Assembly: GCA_003116995.1 (NCBI GenBank)
Contig: BDSL01000077.1
Span: forward strand, 474,192 to 538,191
Source of the DNA: Yamagishiella unicocca
Lineage: Eukaryota; Chlorophyta; Chlorophyceae; Chlamydomonadales; Volvocaceae
Direction: 5' to 3'
DNA length: 64,000 nt
Within the stretch, counting starts at the first letter, position 1, and every line of letters begins with the position of its first letter. Below, piece by piece: positions 1 to 12,000 of the stretch. The notes beneath the pieces were generated by a model. That model saw only the letters and a program-made list of their open reading frames with translations. It did not search any database and had not been told where the DNA came from. The position numbers were made by a program, and so were the translations under genes.

Positions 1-565
1 GCACGCGAGATGCCGCCTCGTCGGCCCGAACCGCGGCGGGAGTTCGAGCCGCGGGACGTGCGTGGAGGTGGAGACATGCGCGGTGGTGGTGGTGGCGGCG
101 GCGGCGGCTACCGGGAACCTCCGCGGGACTTCCGGGAGCGCACCGACCCGCGGGACATGCGAGACCGCGACCGAAAGCGCGATCGCGACCCGTCGCCAAG
201 GTACGCTCTTCCCGTGATTCTACAGCCCATCTCTCCCCGTGATTCTACGTATCACCAATGGGGCGCGGGAGGTTGGGGTACGTAGTACATATCGTCCATG
301 TCGTCTTTGCTTCTCAGTGTTGCCTCCTCGCTTAGCTTAGTGCTCGCCTTCCTGCACAGCCTGATTCACAAATCTCTCCATTCGCTGCTGCTGGCGCAGA
401 CGCGACGACCGGGGCGACCGGGATCACCGGGGCGGTGGTGGCGAGCCGCGGGACGATAAGCGGGTGCGGCGCGACCTGGAGGACGGAGAGCTGCGGGATG
501 ATCGGGATCGCCGCGAACGGGATCGGGACCGGGATCGCCCGCGCCGCGAGCGTGACATGGTCTGA
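1..565 (+). CDS. Arg-rich C-terminus of an RNA-processing-type protein (5' partial)
   Basis: Two exons are visible. The first is open from the left edge to 200 and ends at a GTACGC donor. The second runs 400-565 after a GCGCAG acceptor and ends at TGA 563-565. The junction splits an Arg codon (AG|A), so the frame is preserved. The product is a low-complexity tail: RRPEPRRE-type Arg/Pro/Glu, a run of nine Gly, then many RD, RE and DRDR dipeptides, ending in RERDMV. Such RD/RE-rich tails are common in splicing, THO/TREX and other mRNA-processing proteins, but no folded domain lies inside the window, so the family cannot be named. The start codon is outside the window. Confidence 0.6.
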
Positions 566-3500
566 ACGACTCAACCCGCGTCTGATCCACGCAGCCGCTA
601 CATAGCGCATGGCATGGCAACAGGAAAGACATGTATCGGGCCGCTGGGGGGGTCCCAGGCAGCAGGCCGGGCTGATATACGTCCCGCGGTCCGGAAGGGT
701 CTGTTGGGAGGGAAGGCTCCAGGGAGGGCTTTTTGGAGGGCCGGGTGGGTGGGTGGGTTGTGGCGGCGGGGCGGGTTCGCAGCGGGTAGAGGATTTCGGC
801 ATGTGTCGCCGTTCCGGTTTCAAGGGGCTCAAACCCCCGAGGGCGCTGCGGTAAGCTGCCCAAGGGCTGAGTCCGGATGCGTGGACGACTAGGGAGCGGA
901 GGTGCAGTGCGCCGCCTCGCGACGGCTTCCCAGCACGTAGGTGCGAGTGACGCTGCGAGGTAATGCCGGCGAGGGTTGCATTCAGCGGGGTCGGGGGGAG
1001 GGGTCCTGGAGCAGTGGCCCTCGGCGTGGTGGCGGGTGCGCCGCGCCTCCCTAGAGGTACATGGCAGCGCGCGCGTAGCGTACACACCGTTAGGCTGCTC
1101 GTCCTGCGTTAAGGCGACGAAGCTCTCTCCCCGGATCGGTGACCGGAGTGCTCCAGCTGGGCAGGCACGTGGGAGGAGGAGATGGTAGGTGCTGCCACCC
1201 GGCTCCGCAGGTGAGGGACATCCTTCTTTCTGTCACGAGGGTGCCCGCTGTAGCTAGGGTGGCCACCAAGAGCGTTATGCGTCCGCTGAGGTCTATGTAG
1301 ACAGAGTTTGGGCCCGGGGCGTTTTGCCGTGACAAAGCGATAGGGCCTGACGGCGCGCCGCCTGCCGAGTAAGCAAGGCGGTTGGTAGGTGCATATGACT
1401 GGTTGTTGGTCGGCACGGCGGTGGGTGGTAAGCGGCTCTGCCTCCCAGTCAGCTCCCTCCAGTTTGGTGGTGATAGTTTGCGGTAAGGTCCAAGGTGGGT
1501 ATCGCACCCGGTCTGGCCGCCGCCGCTCACGAGCTGTTGCCCCCTCGCGCGCAGCCCACGGCCGTCGGCTCACCCCGGGTATGCTGCTAGTCTGTGCCGC
1601 GCTCTTGTGGGCCAGGTACTGGGCATGGTTACGGGTAAGCCCTTGTGGTGGTTTGCGGTCGATTCCAGCTGCCTGGCACGGCGCAGGTCATTGCTGCCTT
1701 GCAGTGCAGGGCATCTCGCGCGTAGGCGCGGCAGGCATATGTCGGGTAAGGCGTTGGGTAAGTATACCATTGGGTGGGTATACGTTGCCGGTAGGAGGGC
1801 GTGGTTTCGGGGCTACGTTGGCTTACCTGTTGAGGCCCCGTCGCTGGGTCCGCGTCGTGTGTGCCCATGGCACCCGTCGCTCTGGCAGTTGTCATGTAAG
1901 AATTCGGCCTGGAGGATCCCTTCTCCGCATCATGATGGGTGCAGCAGCTGGGTTGGGGCTGGCGCGCACAGCTGGGGGCCGCACGTCGAAAGGACACCGC
2001 AGTCGCCACTCCACTGGCTGCTCAGCAAAATTGTGTGATGGAATTCAGCGCTTCACGTTACATGCCATAGAAAAAGCTACACCCATCAGTCCATTGTCAA
2101 CCCTTCATCTCTGGCACGGTTGCAGCACCATTGAGAGTCAGCAATTATAGCTGAGCGTCAAGAAGTGCAGGTTTGGCTTTTTACGCCTCTTAGCATCGTT
2201 AAGTGGTGGAGAGCAAGCGAGCATCAGCCCTGCAGGTGGGGCAACGGCGTCACGCCGCTCACGTACGCCGCGCCCAACAACCCCAGCTTAGCCGAACTTG
2301 CCGAACCCGCTCTGCCCGCTGGTCTTCGCTCCCTGCATGTCATGTGAAGACTATGATCTTCAGAACCCGGCGATGGCCGCTGTCAAGAGTAAAGCTTCAG
2401 CCAATGCATGGCACATCCTTCAGTGCCCTTGATGCCCGAGGCCATGCCCTCCGACACCTCAAAAGAAACCAATTTGGAGGCCGTACACCCCGCCGACGAC
2501 ACAGCCCCAGAAAGGGAGGGCGGGATCCAACACAGGGTACACAGCACCTGGCTCAGCTCGCCCCCCGCCCTCGCTGCTCGATCTCCTCCCTCCATGCAAA
2601 GTCCGAAAGGGCGGGACCATAACGGTACCATCAGAGTGTGCAGCAGCAGGCACCCTAGCCAATTCCGCCCCAAGCTGCTGCTGCTGCTGCCCGGGCCGGC
2701 CCTCAACCGGCAACAGCAGCAGCCCATGATGCCGCGCCGCATCCCCTCCGTGAAATGCCGGCCGCGTGTGGCGGTGTGCTCTGGCAGGCCACGACACGGC
2801 CCTTCCCCACCACATGCCATGCGAGTCCTGAATGAGCAGGTAGACTGAACCCTAGAGTAGACAGTCCCCCAGTCTGCACTTGTGGCGCTTGATGACAAAT
2901 ACGGTTAGTGATGCTGTCTGAGCCACGACATCCCCGCCCACCCACCCACCCCACCCTAGCTACCAGGTGTGCGGGGTACTTCGTCATGCTCTGTGCAGGG
3001 TAACCACGGCATGGCATGGCATCGCATCGCATCGCTCCAGTGTAAGCTGAGTATGCCCTGAGCCGGATGTCACGGCCTGCCTCCCTTTATGCGACGGGGT
3101 TCCTCCCAACCCCTACTGACTGCAACGCCGTGATGCTGCACCCACCCTGCTCGCTGAGTGTGCAACGATACACTGCAACGATACACTCAGCGAGCAGGGC
3201 GTATCGTTGCACGAGAGGGCGATGTCCAAATGACCTAGACCGTTCAGCACTTCGAGGAGTTGTACCATACCGGTAAGTCAGCAGTCTCAGGGTCAGTCAC
3301 CCAACGGATGCTCGCCGCTGCAGCATTGAAGTGTCTGGCGGCGGAGATGCGTCCTCGAGCCTGCCTTGGATCGCTTAATGATCCCAATATACAATACTGA
3401 TTTCGTTGTGGCGATTCCAACCATCACATGATTCTTACCAAATGATCCCAACCGCATTGACCTGGTGTGAATCTGGTCCCAACCTGGTGCTGACCGCATG

Positions 3501-3594
3501 GCCCCTATGGCCGCACTGGGTTGATGGGCAGGAGGGTGACGCTTGACTGCAGGGACCGCAACGGCGGGGGCGGCGGGAGGGTGTGTACCGTGGG
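566..3594. other. Intergenic / 3' flank, no convincing gene
   Basis: This stretch holds the 3' flank of the Arg-rich gene and the 3' flank of the convergent TPR gene. TGTAA motifs occur at 1895-1899 and 3041-3045. A short CTG run lies near 2680-2690. Open frames of up to about 250 codons exist near 1389-2150, but their composition and overlap in several frames look like chance in GC-rich DNA. Apart from the inverted repeat at 3145-3210, I see nothing else. Confidence 0.5.
3145..3210. repeat. Nested perfect inverted repeat
   Basis: Arms 3145-3161 and 3183-3199 are perfect 17 bp reverse complements. Inside and beside them the 10-mer GCAACGATAC occurs at 3162-3171 and 3175-3184, and its complement GTATCGTTGC lies at 3201-3210, so alternative hairpins are possible. 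It lies about 400 bp downstream of the stop codon of the minus-strand TPR gene. Confidence 0.85.
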
Positions 3595-6041
3595 TCAGTC
3601 GTGGTTTCGGAGCAGCGCCGTACGGCGCAGCTCTTGCGCACCTGCGTAGCCACCGCCACCGTAGCTGCTCACCTGCTTCGACGCGGGGGGCTTCTTCGAC
3701 GACCAGGGACGAGCCCCGCCGGGGCCCTGGGACCGGTTGCCGCTGGTGCTGCCCACACCAGCCGTGCTGGCGAAGGGGCCGGGAGTGGGGTTGGATGGGC
3801 TGAGGGGGCCGCCAGGCGCCACCAGGGAGCGGGAGGAAGGCGGCCGGGAGCCACCCTGCAGCAAACGGCACGGGAGTGGGGAGGTGGCGGCGCGCATTGG
3901 TTGTTGGCGGTTCATTTCCTGTTGGCCAACCAGGCAAGTCAGGTACGGGTTGTGTGCTCCGAAACACCGCTGCAAAAAGGGGCAGGGTGCGACGATGCTC
4001 ACCGGCACTCGCCCAGACGCCATGGCCGCGGACAGCTTGCGGTGCAGCTCCGCTAGGTCGGAGCTCAGTGCCTGCGGGGGCGACAAGCGGCGGCGGCGGC
4101 AGCGGCGGTGGCGGCAGCGGCGGCGGCAGGGGGGCGTGCGTGAGGGTTTGAAGGAGTCGATGGGGGGCAGCGGGGCAGCGGCGCAGCTGGCGCGGGTTCA
4201 CAGCCGTTGCAGTGGGTCACGAAGATTGTGTCGAGGACGCGAGGTGCCGCCCGCCGCCGGAATTGTTTGGGCTTGCCGGGCGCAGGATTAGGTAAGGTGC
4301 AAGGTGCCCTAGTGGCTTGGTGCGGTGCGCTGCGGCGCGGTGGCTTGGTGCGCTGCGCTGCGGTGCGGCCCGCCAACCCACAACTCCCGCAGGCATCTTC
4401 ACGCGCATGATGCCGCGGTACGGCATCAGCAGCTCGAAATGCAAGCTAGGAGGCCGCAAGGGCAAGCAGGGGTAGGGCAGGTCGATGTGGATCGACAACG
4501 GAAAGGGCAAGCAGGGGGGCTTCGAGGAAGACCCGTGGATGCGAGCAGCAGGGTGGTGGGGGGGCGGGGAGGAAGGGAGGGGCGCCCACCTGCCGGGAGG
4601 CTCGCTCATGGTTGAGGCCACGATGCGCTGCGCTGAGTGCGCTGCTGGTGGTCAGCAGCAGCATGCGCAGATCCGTCAGCTCCGTCATCAGGGCCTTGGG
4701 GGCCGGAGGAGGGAGGGCGGGGGAGGGAGGGCGGGAGAGTGAGGGCGGGGGGCGGGGCAGGGGGCGGAGGGCGGGGCAGGGGGCGGAGGGCGGGGGATTG
4801 CAAGGAAGACCCGTGTACGCGAGGAAAACCGTTTAGGACAGACGTTTCGAGGTGCATGCATGGGGGACGGGGACCGGGGGGCGGGGCAGGGGCCGGAGGG
4901 CGGGCGGAGTTAGCGGCGTGAGTCGGTGGTTCAGGGTGCAGGGGGCAGGGTTTAGGTCTGGGTTGAGGGGTGTGTGCACAGGGGCTTGGAGCTGCCTCAG
5001 GCAGCCTGCCAGAAGGGAGAAGGAACCTAGGTATCCTAGCTTACCTTGGCGCGGCACGTGAAACAAGCACCCAGGCGTGACTCCAGCAGGGCAAGCAGCT
5101 CCGGAACCGCGAATCCGGCATATGCCGTCACGGAACGGCCAATCACCAAGGTGGGGTTGAACCCACCATCGCAATCACCACACCCGCTTCCATTCCCCAG
5201 CTCCCCCCAGCCACCCCTCCTTACCTGCACGTCCTCCTCTCGTACGGGCGGCCGGCCGCCCTTCAGCCCCTGAGCCCCCAGGGCCGCCTCCTCACTGGGG
5301 CCACCCTGCTGCTGCTGCTGCAGCTGCGGCCTCGGCATGCCGTGGTGGTTAGACGGCCGCTGCAGCTCGACAGGTGGTGGCGGCTGGACGATCCCCTGCG
5401 CTGGCAGCCGCACCCGCCCGCTGGTGCCCCCGGCGGCCCCGGCGGCTTCGGCTCCTGCTCCTGCTCCACCGCTGCTGCTGCTGTGCCTGCGGAAACTGCC
5501 CGCCGCCCCCCGGCCGCTGCCGCCGCCGCCACTGCTCGGCCGCCGCAGATCCTCCTCCACCGACAGCAGCACCCCCAGCCCCGCCCCCAGCCCCAGCCCC
5601 GGCTGGGGTGCACTGGTGCTGCTCCTCAAACTGCTGAGCCGCTGCTGCTCGCAGACCGCCGCCGCCGCCGCCTGCTCCTGCTCCTGCGCGGGTATCAGCT
5701 GCCCCGGCTCCCCCACTGCCGTCAGCGCCTGCTCCACCGCCATCCGGATGTAGTCCAGCTTGAGCTGCAGCACGGCCCGGCTGTCTGTGCCGCTCTTTAG
5801 GACGTTGTCCCGGGCCGTGGTGAGCCTGGAAACGCGACCACAGGGCATGGGGGGTATAGCTGAGTCATGGCAAGAGGTGAAAGGTATTGAAAGGCATGTG
5901 AAAGGCATGTGTAAAAACGTTGGAAGGCATGGGAGGAGAGGCATGGGACGAGCACGCGGCATCCTGCGTGGAGCACGAGCAGCCGCCTGGGGGCGGTCCC
6001 ACGTGTGCGGAAACGGTTGCCAGGTAACCGCAGACAGGTTG

Positions 6042-6074
<33 letters not shown>

Positions 6075-9000
6075 TTTTTTTACAGGTGGCCGGAACCCGA
6101 TCGCTGCATACCCCCCGCAAGACCCCCTTCTCATAGCACCCCACTCCCCCCCCCCCGGTCATTTTCGCCCCCCCTCCCCCCCCGCTATCCGCACCTCAGC
6201 TGCGACAGAGCGCTCCCCAGCATGTCCGCGTGCAGGTCCACCAGGTCGTCCGCGCGGGGCGTCTCGGCCGTGGTGGCGTCCATCCAGGGGGGCAGCGGGA
6301 ACAGCGACGGCTCGTTGGAGCCAGAAGCTCGGGGGCCGCGGGGGGAGCCGGAGGCTCTGGGGCCGCGGGGGGACAGGTCGGTTCTGGGGCCGGCGGCGAT
6401 GGCGCGCAGGGCGGCGTCTGGGGACCTGGAGTTGGGGGGTTGCAAGGGAAACCCGTGTACGAAAGAGAAAACTGTTGGGGCTGGCGGAGCGACGAGACAA
6501 GTGGGGGAGAGTATCTAGGGGTGGTTGGGTAACGGTACCGGTAAGCGGATGGTTGGGGCGGACGCGGGGTGTGTGGGGGTGGGTTGGGGTGTAGGGTTTG
6601 GGGTGTAGGGTTTGGGGTGTAGGGTTTGGGGTGTAGGGTTTGGGGTGTAGGGTTTGGGGTCTAGGGTTTGGGGTGTAGGGTTTGGGGGATGTGGGGCAGT
6701 GGGTTCGAGGGAAACCCGTGGATGTGGGGCAGTGGGTGGGGCGTGGTGGTGATTGGCGGCGATGTGGAGGGGTGCTGGGAGGGAGGAGGCGGGTGCTGGT
6801 TGGAATCCACTCCCACACCGTCGCCCTCGCGGCCACGATTCGCAGCTCCCACCCCCACCCCGCACCAAGTTCTCCAGCATGCACCTCCCAAACGGCTGCC
6901 CTAAACGGTTTTCCCCTTCATACACGGGTTTTCCTTGCAGCCCCGCCCCTCCCCGCACCCACCACCCACCACCCATGCATGCATTTCAACACGTCTGTCC
7001 TAAACGGTTTTTCCGGGCATCCACGGGTCTTCCTCGAACCCACCCACCCACCTGAAGTAGTCTTGGAGCGAGATGTACGGCGTCATGACGTCAGCAGCGC
7101 TGATGCGCGCGACAGGGCTGGCGGCGGCGCTGGCGCCGGCGCTCAGGCCCCCGCCGGGCACCTTTTGCGGCCCCGAAACCGGCCCCGAAACCGGCCCTGA
7201 AACCGGCCCGGGGGCCGGAAGCGGGACGCTGTTGGAGCCCGCCAGTCGAGGGGAGGGTGAGGGGGTCGACGTGCTTGTGGCCCGGCGCGCCGACTCCCTC
7301 GCATGCACGATGCCGGCGTTACGGGACATGGGCCGCCGGGCGCACCCGCCCGGAGGCATCGGCGGCGCGGGGGGTGTGGGCGGCGGCTGCGGCGCCGGCG
7401 CCGGCGTCGTCTGAAGGTGCGCGCCGTGCGGTGGCGGCGGTAGCGCCTGAGAGAGGTTGAGGGATGGCAGGGATGCCGCCGCCGTGGCCAGACCCGCCAT
7501 GGCTGCCGCCACCGGCGGCTTGTGCCCCTCGGCGGCGCTACGTCGCATCTCCGCCACCTGCAGTCGTGCCAGGCGGCCCCGGTGGTAGGCCTGGATCCGG
7601 ACAGCAGCGGCGGCCTCGACCTCCGCCTGGATCCGGACCGCAGCCGCGGCCTCGATCTCCGCCTGGATCCGGACCGCAGCGGCGGCCTCGACCTCCGCCT
7701 GGTCGTCCGGCACTGGCGCAGCGCCGGCGCTCCCTTCCGGCTCCCGCTGCTGCTGCGGATGCTGCTGCTCGTGTTGCTGCTGCTTTTCTTGTTGCTGCTG
7801 CGGTGGCGGCTGCTCGGAACGGTCCTCTGGCGGCTCCGGCGTCGGCTGCGTCGGCGGCTGCGCGGCGGCCGCTGTCCGCCTCATCTCCGCCACCTGCTTA
7901 CGCGCCATGTGTCCTCGCTGGTAGGCCTGGATCCGCACCACCGCGGCCTCCAGGTCAGGCTCGAAGCCGGCCCCACCAGCATCAGCCTCCGGCTGCCGCT
8001 GCTGCTGCCGAGCAGACGCCGCGCGCGTGACGACCCGCGACCCAGATCGCGAAGCGACCCCCCCTCCTGCAGCGACCGCAGCCCCGGCAGCGGCGCCTGC
8101 TTGCTGCGGTGGCGACAACGAGGAGCTGTCCGGAGCTGTTCGAGCGAGCGCCTCCTCCGCCTCGGCATCCCGTCCTTGCGCCTGCGGTTGCCAGAGTCGC
8201 CAGAGTCGCCAGAGCCGCAACCCGCAACCCGCGCCGGCAGGCAAGGGAGAGTGCAGGAGTTTGTGGCGCTGCACAAGCTGCGGGTTCCCAAGGACGCCAC
8301 CGCCCTTCGCGGACTGGGGTGGCGCCGACCAACACCGTTGGGAAGCCGTACCATACTGTACCGTACCGTACCGTAACAGCCGTTCGTTCGGAAATTCGTG
8401 CTATCCATCCAAATCCATCCAAATCCATCCAAATCCATGCATGGGTTGTGCTTCCAATGGCAGGCAACCCAGGGCCTGCGCCGGACGCAAACAAAGCTGT
8501 CGCGCACTCCCACCGCCGCATTCCGCCCCGCCCTCCTCCCCGCCCTCCCCCCCGCCCGACACGTTACAGGGTTTCGGTTACAGGGTTTCACCTACCTTGA
8601 GCACCGACGCCAACGACGAACAAATCTCGCGGGTGATCGGGTGGCTGCCCCCGAGGAACGACTCGGAGCCCTGTGGGCGTTGCGCATCAAGGCATACCTC
8701 AACCACAGTCCGGTGGTGCGGGCAGATAGGGGCGGAGTCCGCCCCTCAGTTCCCCACCCCCTTAATACACGCCAGGCTCCGGCCGGCGTAATATTATTAT
8801 TATTATTATTATTATATTATTATTAGTATTCTCAACCACAGGGCAACAGCGGCGTACGCGGCGCTTGACGGGCGGCGACGACAGCGACAAGTGAGGGCGC
8901 ACACGGAGTGGCTGTGCAGTGCAGCGCAGCGCAGCGCAGCGCAGCGCAGCGCAGCGCAGCGCAGCGCAGCGCAGCGCAGCGCAGCGCAGTGCAGTGCAGT

Positions 9001-12000
9001 GCAGCGCAGCGCCTGACGGGCGCAGCGTGTTGCGCGAAGCGGAACCAGCGGTGCGCTGTACGGTGGATCCAGCCGCCGGGGGCCAAACAACCTGGATCCA
9101 CGCGTGGATCCACGCTGCAAACGCCTTCCTCGTGAGGTGCACCACAGCGTGTGCCTCCTCCCTGTCCGCGCCCGGCCTGTGGTATTTTGCAGCTGGCTGC
9201 CGAGCGCACCTCTCCGGATCTGTCTCTAACAACCCACGGGTCACTCAACACCCCGGCCCGCTTGCTGCCGCGCACCCAGCTCCATGGCACGTGGGCCCTA
9301 TCCTCCAACTAAGGGGGATCATTGGAAACACTACTTCATCCCCTCAGCCCCAGACACACACGCGGTGTGCGCCCGCACCTCCAGACCCTGCCGCAGCAGC
9401 AGCTCCGCCTCTTGCACCCGTCCCTCCGCCTGCAGCAGCAGCAGCAGCGCACCGCCATGAATCCACGAGTTAGAGGACAGCAGCAGCAGCAGCAGTACGA
9501 GGAGCAACAGCAGCAGCAGCAGGGCCGCGTCAGGGCCGCGTCAGAGCAATGTGCAACGCAAAGGACGGCGGCACCACGGCATGGCGGCACCAGGTCGCAT
9601 GGCGGCACCAGGTCGCATGGCGGCACCAGGTCGCATGGCGGCACCAGGTCGCATGGCGGCACCAGGTCGCATAGCGGCACCAGGTCGCATGGCGGCACCA
9701 GGTCGCATGGCGGCACCAGGTTGCATGGCGGCACCAGGTCGCATGGCGGCACCAGGTCGCATGGCGGCACCAGGTCGCATGGCGGCACCAGGTCGCATGG
9801 CGGCACCAGGTCGCATGGCGGCACCAGGTCGCATGGCGGCACCAGGTCGCATGGCGGCACCAGGTCGCATGGCGGCACCAGGTCGCATGGCGGCACCAGG
9901 TCGCATGGCGGCACCAGGTCGCATGGCGGCACCAGGTCGCATGGCGGCACCAGGTCGCATGGCGGCACCAGGTCGCATGGCGGCACCAGGTCGCATGGCG
10001 GCACCAGGTCGCATGGCGGCACCAGGTCCCCCGCAGCTTTTGTCCTCGAGTCGCACTCCCTGCTACATGTATACCGCGTGCATTGGACTGGTGTGACCAG
10101 CCGCACCCCGGTTCCTCCCCCGCATGTGCCAAATGAGAGTTGCTACGCTGCCCCACCCCCTCCCTGCCCCCTCCCTGCCCCTCCTCGCCAACCCCTTCCC
10201 CCGATGTGTCTGACGACAATGCGCCAGCTATTCTACCCATGTCATGTAACCGGTCTTCATGCCACCCCCCTCCCCCCGCTCCGCCCCCTCCCCCGCCCCG
10301 CCCCTCCCCGAAACAGTTTTTTCGGGCATCCACGGGTCTCCCTCGAACCCCCACCTGGAACGCCTGCGCGAGGTTGTTGCATGACGTGGCGGTGTCCGGG
10401 TGCTCGGGCCCCAGGGCCGCCACAGTGATGTCGTACGCCGCCTCGAAGTGCTCCCGCGCGGCGAGCACATCTCCCCGCGAGCGATACAGCACCCCCAGGT
10501 TGTTGAAGTTGGTGGCGGTGTGCGGGTGGCGCTCGCCCAGGGTGCGCTTGGTAACCTCCAGAGCGCTGGCACGAACGAGATAATAGAGGGGTATGTGAGG
10601 GGTATGTGAGGGGTATGTGAGGAAGACCCGTGGGTCGGCACCGACTAGAGGAGGAGGAGGAGGGGCTGCAAGGAGAACCCGTGTACGAAAGGAAAAACGT
10701 ACGTTTAGGACAGGAGGAGGAGGAGGGGAGGGTTGGGTTCTAGGGTTTAGGGTCCCAAGGGGCTGTGTGGGTGTACGGCAAGCGAGTGGAGTAGTTGACG
10801 GTGACTAACAAGCTCATGTGCAACGAGCCAGGGGAGGGCGGGGAGGGGGGAGGGAGGGGGGAGGGAGGGGTGTTGAGGCGCGCACACGCCCCACCATGCC
10901 ACCAAGGTGGAACGGAAACATGTGTGCCATGGTGGTAGGGTGGTAGGGTGGGGTTTTCCAAAAACACACCGGTACCCTCCCCCCTGTGGCGCTGACGAGC
11001 TGCATCCACAGCTTTCTCGGTAGCCGACCCAAGCTTTCCGGCGCATGCGCACTCAACCGCGTGTGATCCGCCGCCGCGTAGTTTCTGCCCTCCGTTTCCC
11101 ATGTCGTGTAACCGGGTCCGGGCCTTCCCGCCACCCCCTGGCGCCCTCACCGCTGCAGCAGCGGCTCCGCCTCGTCCAGCCGGCCCAGCGACTGCAGCAC
11201 TCCCGCCAGGTTGTTGCAGGAGGCCGCGGTGTCCGGGTGGTCCTCACCCAGAGCCCGCCGGCTGATGTCCAGGGCCTGGATTCCAACCCAACCAGACACC
11301 ACATCCAGAAAGGTGGACGCAAGCAGCAAGGGTGAGTGAGCGAGTGAGTGAGAGCGGGCGGTTGGGGCTCAAGCGGTTGGGCTTAAACGGAATGGCAAGG
11401 AGGCCCACCGGGGTACCGGTATTGAGAGGTAGCCGAGTAAACCGCAACGCGGCGTCGATCCTGAAACTCTAAACCCTACGCAGTGACGGACCAGCTCCGA
11501 AACCCCGTGCCTGACCTTCCTGGGTCTCTCTGCTGGCTCCCTTCGTGGTTGTGCCCTCTCAGTCCAGATGTGGATTTTACCATCCCCCCCACCCCTCCCC
11601 GGTAGCTTAGCCGCCAAAGGTCATATTACGACCTTCGGCTTTCGTATCCCCAACCCAGTTCTCCCGCATGCATCTCAAAACTTCTGTTTTAAAAGATTTT
11701 TTCGGACATCCACGGGTTTCCCTCGAACCCCTCCCCGCACTCCATCCCCAGCAACCCGCCACCCTCGTCCCAGCCCCCTCGCGTCCCCTTGCCGTCCCCT
11801 TGCCCCGCCCCCCATCTCTCCGCCCCCCGTTTCCCCGCGCCCTCCCCCCCCCACACACCCGCGCCCGCACCTCTTGGTACAGCTGCGCCGCCTCCTCCAG
11901 CTTCCCGGAGTCCTGCAGCAGCCACGCCAGGTGGTCGCACGCGGCTGCGGTGTCCGGGTGCTCCCGACCCAACACGTCCTTGCGGCCGTCCAGCACCTGG

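Noticed and set aside
1389..2150. A 253-codon plus-strand frame as a gene.
   Set aside because: It overlaps comparable frames on both strands and has no recognisable motif or splice structure. Chance in GC-rich DNA is more likely.
5201..5225. An intron between a CAG|GTAAGG donor (5225) and a GGGGAG acceptor in the TPR gene.
   Set aside because: It would be only about 24 bases long. The frame is open through it, so exon 5825-5045 is treated as continuous.
6972..7045. GGTTCGA in the family 1 repeat as a tRNA T-arm or SINE B box.
   Set aside because: Only part of the B box matches (GGTTCGAGG rather than GGTTCGANTCC), no A box or cloverleaf lies at the right distance, and not all copies carry it.
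9567..10028. Repeat proteins or a CRISPR-like array in the 18 bp repeat.
   Set aside because: Units are contiguous with no spacers, the array is in an intron, and several frames on both strands stay open equally. It is a minisatellite.
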